Assembly (NCBI GenBank): GCA_005239655.1
Contig: SBBP01000093.1
Span: forward strand, 1 to 5,004
Length of the DNA: 5,004 nucleotides
From: Candidatus Microgenomatus auricola
Lineage (GTDB): Bacteria; Patescibacteriota; Patescibacteriia; UBA9570; XYC2-FULL-38-9
Reading direction: 5' to 3'
The notes under the pieces are model-generated. The model ran no database searches. It was given only the letters and a program-made list of their open reading frames with translations, and was not told where the DNA came from. The position numbers were made by a program, and so were the translations under genes. Positions 1 to 4,900 of this stretch are shown here, piece after piece (the stretch's first letter is position 1; each line of letters opens with the position of its first letter).

Positions 1-735
1 AAGGAGCACAAGAAAAATTTGTGCGAAGTCTGCAAGAACCGTTTACTAAAAAATCCATTGCGCGTGTTGGACTGCAAAGAAGAAGCCTGCCGCTTGATCA
101 CTGCTGAGGCTCCACAAACCGTTGACCATCTCTGTGAGGGATGTCGCGAACATTTCATGAAAGTGCTCGAATACCTCGACGAAGGTGATATTGCGTATCG
201 ATTGCAACCACGATTGGTGCGCGGACTGGATTACTATTCGCGAACCACCTTTGAGTTCATCGTCAAAAGCGATGAATCAGAAGTCAGCCCAACGGCCCTC
301 ATCGGCGGCGGGCGTTACGACTATTTGGTTGCGGACCTTGGCGGTGCAGGTGAAACGCCGGCTGTCGGCATGGCAATGGGAGTGGAACGGGTGATCCTCG
401 CGATTAAAGAAGCCAACATCGCTGTATCGCCGGCTCCAAAACCCGATGTCTTCCTTGCACAGATCGGTGAGACCGCACGCAAGCGCGCGTTACGCATGTT
501 TGAAGAGTTGCGAAAAGCCGGCATCGCCGTTTCAGCGAATATCAGCAAGAACGGCTTATCCGACCAGTTGTCGTTGGCAAACCGTGCGCAGGCAAAAATC
601 ACCTTAATCCTGGGCCAAAAAGAGATGATCGATAATACGATCATTGTTCGTGACATGGAAAATGGCTCCCAAGAAACCATTGTGCAAGATAAATTGGTCG
701 AAACACTCAAGAAACGAATCGAAGAACCCAACTAA
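1..735 (+). CDS. hisS: Histidyl-tRNA synthetase, C-terminal part (5' end outside window)
   Basis: Cytoplasmic class II synthetase that charges tRNA-His with histidine using ATP. The frame is open from base 1 with no start codon needed, so this is the last 244 residues of a protein usually about 420-460 long. Numbering from base 1: a CxxC at C8/C11 followed by NPLRVLDCK (18-26) and a second CxxC at C45/C48 match the cysteine-bearing insertion common in bacterial HisRS and could bind a metal. The HisRS-specific histidine-binding motif RGLDYY is at 74-79, followed by TTFEF. The glycine-rich GGGRYD is at 102-107, and class II motif 3 is at about 120-133 with GVER and its arginine at 130. Residues about 148-244 form the anticodon-binding domain (starting KPDVFLAQIG). 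The TAA stop is 8 nt before the next gene, so co-transcription is likely. Nothing in the visible part looks broken. Confidence 0.97.
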   Translation, partial: KEHKKNLCEVCKNRLLKNPLRVLDCKEEACRLITAEAPQTVDHLCEGCREHFMKVLEYLDEGDIAYRLQPRLVRGLDYYSRTTFEFIVKSDESEVSPTALIGGGRYDYLVADLGGAGETPAVGMAMGVERVILAIKEANIAVSPAPKPDVFLAQIGETARKRALRMFEELRKAGIAVSANISKNGLSDQLSLANRAQAKITLILGQKEMIDNTIIVRDMENGSQETIVQDKLVETLKKRIEEPN

Positions 736-743
736 CCACACCT

Positions 744-1085
744 ATGGACGACTGCATTTTTTGTAAAATCATCAGCAAACAGGCGGAAAGCCAAATGGTC
801 TTTGAAGATACAGAGATGATCGCCTTCAAAGACATTCGTCCGAAGGCCCCTGTTCATATTCTTATTGTTCCGAAGCAACATTTTTCTGATCTGAATGCCG
901 CGACAGAGAACGACACAACGCTACTCGGGAAGATGATGCTGCGCGCTGCGGCGATTGCAAAAGCAAACGGGATCGATCAGTCGGGGTACAAAGTGGTGAG
1001 CAACACCGGTGATGATGGCGGTCAGATCATCCATCATTTTCATTTGCATGTCGTTGGTGGCGAGCCAGTGAAGGTGAGCGTGTAA
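744..1085 (+). CDS. hinT: HIT-family (HinT-like) purine nucleoside phosphoramidase
   Basis: A 113-residue histidine-triad protein, the usual HinT length. The family hydrolyses nucleoside phosphoramidates and acyl-adenylates, including aminoacyl-AMPs released by tRNA synthetases; that link fits its place just after hisS, although the functional tie here is inference. Visible marks are the N-terminal CIFCKI (Cys4 and Cys7, the zinc-type pair of many bacterial HITs), the FKDIRPKAPVHILIVPK core at 28-44, an N-T-G near 87-89, GGQ at 92-94, and the triad HFHLHVVGG at 98-106. H98, H100 and H102 form the HxHxH motif, with H100 the expected nucleophile. An extra His at 97 precedes the triad. There is no Shine-Dalgarno before the ATG, so translation may depend on coupling to hisS 8 nt upstream. 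The protein is probably a soluble cytoplasmic homodimer. Confidence 0.95.
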   Translation: MDDCIFCKIISKQAESQMVFEDTEMIAFKDIRPKAPVHILIVPKQHFSDLNAATENDTTLLGKMMLRAAAIAKANGIDQSGYKVVSNTGDDGGQIIHHFHLHVVGGEPVKVSV

Positions 1086-1102
1086 CTCAAAAAAAACCGA
1101 CG

Positions 1103-1132
1103 TTGACATTGATGCTACAGAAGTGGTATAGT
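1103..1132 (+). promoter_or_regulatory. Strong housekeeping sigma-type promoter for rpsU-yqeY(-surface protein)
   Basis: A perfect -35 hexamer TTGACA (1103-1108) is separated by 18 nt from TATAGT (1127-1132), one mismatch from the TATAAT consensus. TGG immediately before it supplies an extended -10. An eight-A tract (1089-1096) lies just upstream of the -35, where an UP-like element would sit. Predicted transcription start is about 1138-1140, giving a leader of about 35 nt to the rpsU GTG. It lies in the only sizeable intergenic gap, between the HIT gene and rpsU. No terminator hairpin is seen in the gap, so some read-through from hisS-hinT is possible. Assignment is by consensus match only. 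Confidence 0.8.
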
Positions 1133-1154
1133 GTTGACGTAACTAATGTAACGT

Positions 1155-1163
1155 AGAAAGGAG
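1155..1163 (+). promoter_or_regulatory. Strong Shine-Dalgarno of rpsU
   Basis: AGAAAGGAG lies 11 nt upstream of the GTG at 1175. It supports that GTG as the start, because no other start codon in this frame lies between it and the site. The spacing is slightly long. The starts of hinT, yqeY and the large surface-protein gene have no comparable purine-rich site, so this is the only clear ribosome binding site in the window. Confidence 0.75.
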
Positions 1164-1174
1164 TAGAGTGTTTT

Positions 1175-1432
1175 GTGATTAACGTAGAGAAGAAGGAAGG
1201 CGAATCCAATGATAGCCTCATGCGTCGGTTCACTCGGAAGATCCAGTCGAGTGGAGTCCTAATCCGTAAAAAGAAGGGACAGTACCGCATGAAAGATCCA
1301 AACAAGCGAGCGCGCCGCATTTCGGCAATTCGCCGCACGAAATCGCAGCAAGAACGGGCATACCTCATTAAAATCGGGAAGCTCGAAGAAACCCCACGCT
1401 TTGGACCGCGTAAAAAACTCAAGAAAAATTAA
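1175..1432 (+). CDS. rpsU: 30S ribosomal protein bS21
   Basis: A small, very basic 85-residue protein of the small ribosomal subunit. In other bacteria bS21 sits near the 3' end of 16S rRNA and helps mRNA binding at initiation. The family signature is in the first half: V-EKKEGES at about 4-11, then LMRRFTRKIQSSGVL at 15-29 and a basic stretch RKKKGQYR at 31-38, followed by DPNKRARR. Typical bS21 is about 57-71 residues. This one continues with a C-terminal extension (about 55-85) ending in RKKLKKN. It starts at GTG, supported by the Shine-Dalgarno at 1155-1163 and the promoter at 1103-1132. yqeY begins 3 nt after its TAA; this rpsU-yqeY order is also found in Bacillus. Confidence 0.95.
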   Translation: MINVEKKEGESNDSLMRRFTRKIQSSGVLIRKKKGQYRMKDPNKRARRISAIRRTKSQQERAYLIKIGKLEETPRFGPRKKLKKN

Positions 1433-1435
1433 ATC

Positions 1436-1897
1436 ATGTCATTACACGAACGTCTTCTCGCCGATTTGGTGCAAGCCATGAAAGAGAAGAACGCCCAGAA
1501 GTTGGCTGTTTTGCGTATGGTGAAGGCCGCACTGGTGTTAGTGGTGAAAGAGAAGCCAAAAGGAAGCAGTGAAGTGCTCAGTGATGAGGACGTGGTTGCC
1601 GTGTTGAAACGTGAAGCGAAAAAACGCAAAGAATCTGCTCAGGCGTTTGCAGCGGGCAACCGCCAGGATTTGAGCGACAACGAACATGCTGAATTGGCAA
1701 TTATTGAAACCTATCTGCCGGCGCAGATGTCTGAAGATGCAATTCGACAAGTCGTTCAAAGTGTCATTGCCGAAAAAGGAAAAAGCAACTTTGGTGCGGT
1801 GATGGGAGCAGTGATGCAGAAACTCCAGAGTCAGGCCGATGGTGCAGTGGTACGCAACGTTGTGAATCAGTGTATGAACGCACAGCAATCTCCATGA
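1436..1897 (+). CDS. yqeY: GatB/YqeY-domain protein
   Basis: A 153-residue soluble, mostly helical protein, close to the usual length of about 148. The family resembles the C-terminal tRNA-binding part of the GatB subunit of Asp/Glu-tRNA amidotransferase. Its own role is not settled; a tRNA-related function is the standard guess. Matching features are the N-terminal helix MSLHERLLADLVQAMKEKN, LAVLRMVKAAL at 23-33, the diagnostic KREAKKRKESAQAF at 58-71, NRQDLS (75-80), the E-x-A-E-L-A-I-I-E-T-YLPAQMS block (83-99), and near the C-terminus FGAVMGAVMQKL and ADGAVVRNVV. The ATG follows the rpsU stop by 3 nt and has no Shine-Dalgarno, which suggests translational coupling. Its TGA overlaps the next ATG, so TGA is evidently a stop codon here rather than a reassigned codon. 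Confidence 0.93.
   Translation: MSLHERLLADLVQAMKEKNAQKLAVLRMVKAALVLVVKEKPKGSSEVLSDEDVVAVLKREAKKRKESAQAFAAGNRQDLSDNEHAELAIIETYLPAQMSEDAIRQVVQSVIAEKGKSNFGAVMGAVMQKLQSQADGAVVRNVVNQCMNAQQSP
1894..1897 (+). promoter_or_regulatory. ATGA stop/start overlap coupling yqeY to the surface-protein gene
   Basis: The yqeY stop TGA (1895-1897) and the next ATG (1894-1896) share bases. No Shine-Dalgarno is visible upstream (the preceding bases are GCACAGCAATCTCC), so initiation by terminating ribosomes is the simplest reading. An in-frame ATG at 1918 (Met9) would also leave an intact signal peptide but has no Shine-Dalgarno either, so the overlap start is preferred. Confidence 0.65.
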
Positions 1898-1995
1898 GTC
1901 GTTTTGCCACCCAATTCATGGAAAACGTACGAACAGCTGCATGGAAACTGGTTGTTTTCGTCAGCTGTTTTCTGTTTGCAACACCAGCGGGCGCG
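1894..1995 (+). other. Sec signal peptide of the surface protein (residues 1-34)
   Basis: The n-region has basic residues R3, R13 and K18. The hydrophobic core is LVVFVSCFLFA (19-29). The probable signal peptidase I site is AGA|QV after residue 34. Cys25 sits inside the core, but no lipobox (L-x-x-C with small residues at the end of the core) is formed, so a lipoprotein is unlikely. A cleaved leader of about 30 residues before two membrane helices is also how VirB2/TrbC pilins are made. Confidence 0.8.
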
Positions 1996-4900
1996 CAGGT
2001 GCGCACCAGTTTTGAAGGGCTTTCACTCAGCAGCAAAAGCCCAGAGGAGATCGTACTGAATCTCCTCAGTTGGTTTTTAGGAATTTTAGCACTCCTTGCG
2101 GTTGTTTTGGTGTTGTACGGCGGTTTTTTGTGGATGTTCTCACAAGGAAACGAGGAAAAAATCGAAAAAGCAAAATTGATTCTCAAGAACGCATTGATCG
2201 GCTTGGCGATAATCCTTTCCGCATGGGGCATTGTGCTCTACTTGATTGCTGTGCTCACGGGAGCAACAGGCGGTGGAACAAATACAAACGACAGTTCAGG
2301 TGGATGCACGGGGTGCGGAGTGCCAGGCGGCGGTTCCAGTTTTTATGTCTTGTCCACAAACCCCGAAGCCGGAGAAACTGGCGTCTACCTCTGTACCGAT
2401 GTGACTGTGCGGTTTAGTGATAACGTCGACCAGGGCAGTGTCACTGACGAGACATGGTACCTCCAAGTGTACAATGGTGCTGCTGCCGGAGCCGCATGTA
2501 CAGCCAATAACAGTTGTGCTTCTGGGTTGTGTACGGCTGGCGCCTGTGACGGCGAACACGTGTCTGGAGAAGCAGGATTTGGTCCAGGGGATTCCACTTC
2601 CTATATTAACTTTGTTCCAGATGTCGACCTCGAACAAAACACCATTTACGAAGCAGTGATCTCGGGCGGTACCAGCGGTGTGTTGAGTGAAGATACGAGC
2701 GATGACGGCATTGATGATCGCTTGGCGATGTCATCCTCGTACACGTTCACCTTTACCACAGGTACCGAAACCGACACCATTCCGCCAACGGTTCAAGAAA
2801 ATTCCAGCTCACCGTTTCCCGCAGATGGTGAAACCGATGTGTGCACGAACACCGTCATCAACTTCGATTTCTCTGAAGCCATGCGTATTACCACCTTCGA
2901 TGATGAAACATCGTACGTTGTTGATAGTGCGGGCACATCGGATGCGCCGGTTGCTCCGGATTGGTCGGATACTGTTGGCCTCGATGGTTGGACATTTGGT
3001 GGAGATTTCGATTACGCACAAGTTCGCCCGGCAAGCGCATTGGACAGCTTCGCGCTCTATAGTCCGCGGCTCTACGGAGGTGACGCTAGTAGCGACTTTG
3101 ATGGCGCACTGACCGACTCGTGTGGCAACCCACTCGATGGCGACGCCGACGGCGCTTCAGAAGGGTCAACTGTCGATAACTACTACGGTTATGATGCTGA
3201 TGCCGGAGAAACCGAAGACCCGATTACGTGGGAAACCGGAGAAAATGCCGAATGTACACCAGTGGTTGAATCCGTCACGCCAGGATATGACTACTACGGA
3301 GAATATGCCGGTTTACGAGACGGTGAAGAATGCACACAAAATTCCGACTGTGCGTCTGGAGTGTGCACCAGTGGTTCCTGTGAGGGATTCGGCGCGACAA
3401 CATTGACGTTGAGCGGACTCTACCTTGCTCCGCACCCTGAAGTGAGCATGGAAGGGAGCGTCATCTGGGCATCCGAAGATTTCAATACCTGCTTTAACCA
3501 GGAGCATTTAGGCAATGTCACCACAGACACGAGCAAAGGCGATCAATGTTTGGATGATGATCTACAGTCGACGACAGAAGTGGTCATGCGCACACCAGTT
3601 GGCGCAGCCGATACCGCGGTTTCCGTCACTGTCGCTGGTGAAACCAGTGAAGCATCCACAGATGAAGTCGATATTTTGAGTCCCTACATCGCAACGATCG
3701 ACCCCGATGAAGGTGCCGTTGGCCAGTACATTACTGTAAGCGGCGAAAACTACGGCGATGATCAGGGTGGTGGTACTGTGACCATGCGATCGGCCGATGG
3801 AACGCGAACATCCACACTCGCATTGCCAGATGCGTGCGGCGATGTGTGGGCAGATGGTCAGATTGTCGTGATCGCACCAGACACGTACACCAACACCGAG
3901 GACGGTTCAACGGGAAGTTGGATTGCAGGTGATATCGCCTATGTTCAAGTGCGCAATGACGACGGCCGCTACTCCGATTTGCAGCAATTTACTTTCACCG
4001 ATACGCTCGGACCAAACCTGTGTGCGATTGTTGATGATTGTGATAACTCTGGCAGTGCCGATTTCTACCTGACGGGCGATCATTTTGGTGAGGAGCAAGG
4101 GAGCGATGTCGTGGCATTTGCGCTCAGTGACGGGAGTGGATATAACGCCACGATTGCGTCCGGCGGGTGGTCGGACACGCAAATCGACGGTACGACATCC
4201 TCGTCGATGAGTCAGGATGCGTACTCAGTTTCGGTCTACGATGCGGACACGGGTTTGAGCAGCAACAGTTTGGACTACGATATTCCGTGCAGCAGCGGAC
4301 CGGAAGTGGTATCGATGAGCAGTTGCGACCAGAGTAATGATGTCTATCCAGTGCCGAACCCACGACCAGATTCAACAGACGCCTGTATCAACGCTTCCAT
4401 TGGCGTGCTATTCACGCAAGAGATGGATCAGAGCACATTTACGGACTCTACCGTGTACCTGCAGCAGTATAACTCAGGCGATACGTTTGATAGCAGCTTC
4501 ACCCCGTTAAGCGTTGGTGGTCATTTTCAAACCACGGACTGGTCTTATACCTACGGTAGCGATACTTACTACGGCTTTCAGTACAATATCGACCAAACAG
4601 CAGTCGATGAAGATCAAAACGGCGTTGCAGACGGTGATACAACGGCGTACTTGCAGCCAAACACATGGTACCAGCTGACAATCACCACAGGGGTTTCGAA
4701 TGCCGATGGCGTCGGTCTGGCGAGCACCTACACCATGCAGTTCAAGACAGATGATACAGAGGAACTCTGCACCGTATCAACAATTGACCTCGCGCCAAAT
4801 TCGTCCACGCAAAACGAATACTGGGATACGGACCTGAGCGATATTGCGCGCGAATCTTACACCGGAACGCCGTATGATGCCGAGTGTCGGTTGCTCGATG

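Noticed and set aside
19..21. TTG at 19 as a real start of a short 238-residue protein
   Set aside because: The frame is open to base 1 and the visible part begins in the middle of the HisRS catalytic domain, so the true start is upstream of the window.
321..731. Minus-strand open frame of 136 codons opposite hisS
   Set aside because: It is fully antisense to the conserved HisRS C-terminal domain, with no start signal or family resemblance.
1086..1102. Intrinsic terminator after hinT (A-rich run at 1089-1096)
   Set aside because: There is no stable GC hairpin next to it and the run is A, not T, on the coding strand. It fits an UP-like promoter element better.
1895..1897. UGA recoded as sense (as in some Patescibacteria lineages)
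   Set aside because: This TGA ends YqeY at the expected family length and overlaps the next start, and no in-frame TGA occurs in any of the five genes.
1966..1968. Cys25 as a lipoprotein lipobox cysteine
   Set aside because: It sits in the middle of the hydrophobic core (VFVSCFLF), and an AGA|Q signal peptidase I site follows. The two membrane helices downstream also make lipidation unnecessary.
1764..2231. Minus-strand open frame of 155 codons across the end of yqeY and the start of the surface-protein gene
   Set aside because: It lies opposite two well-supported genes, its product resembles no family I know, and it is explained as a shadow of their codon bias.
2417..3406. Series of + strand frames (2417-2659, 2687-3112, 3122-3406) inside the surface-protein gene
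   Set aside because: They are out of frame with the continuous 1037-codon reading frame, broken by stops, and give low-complexity products. They are not evidence of a frameshift.
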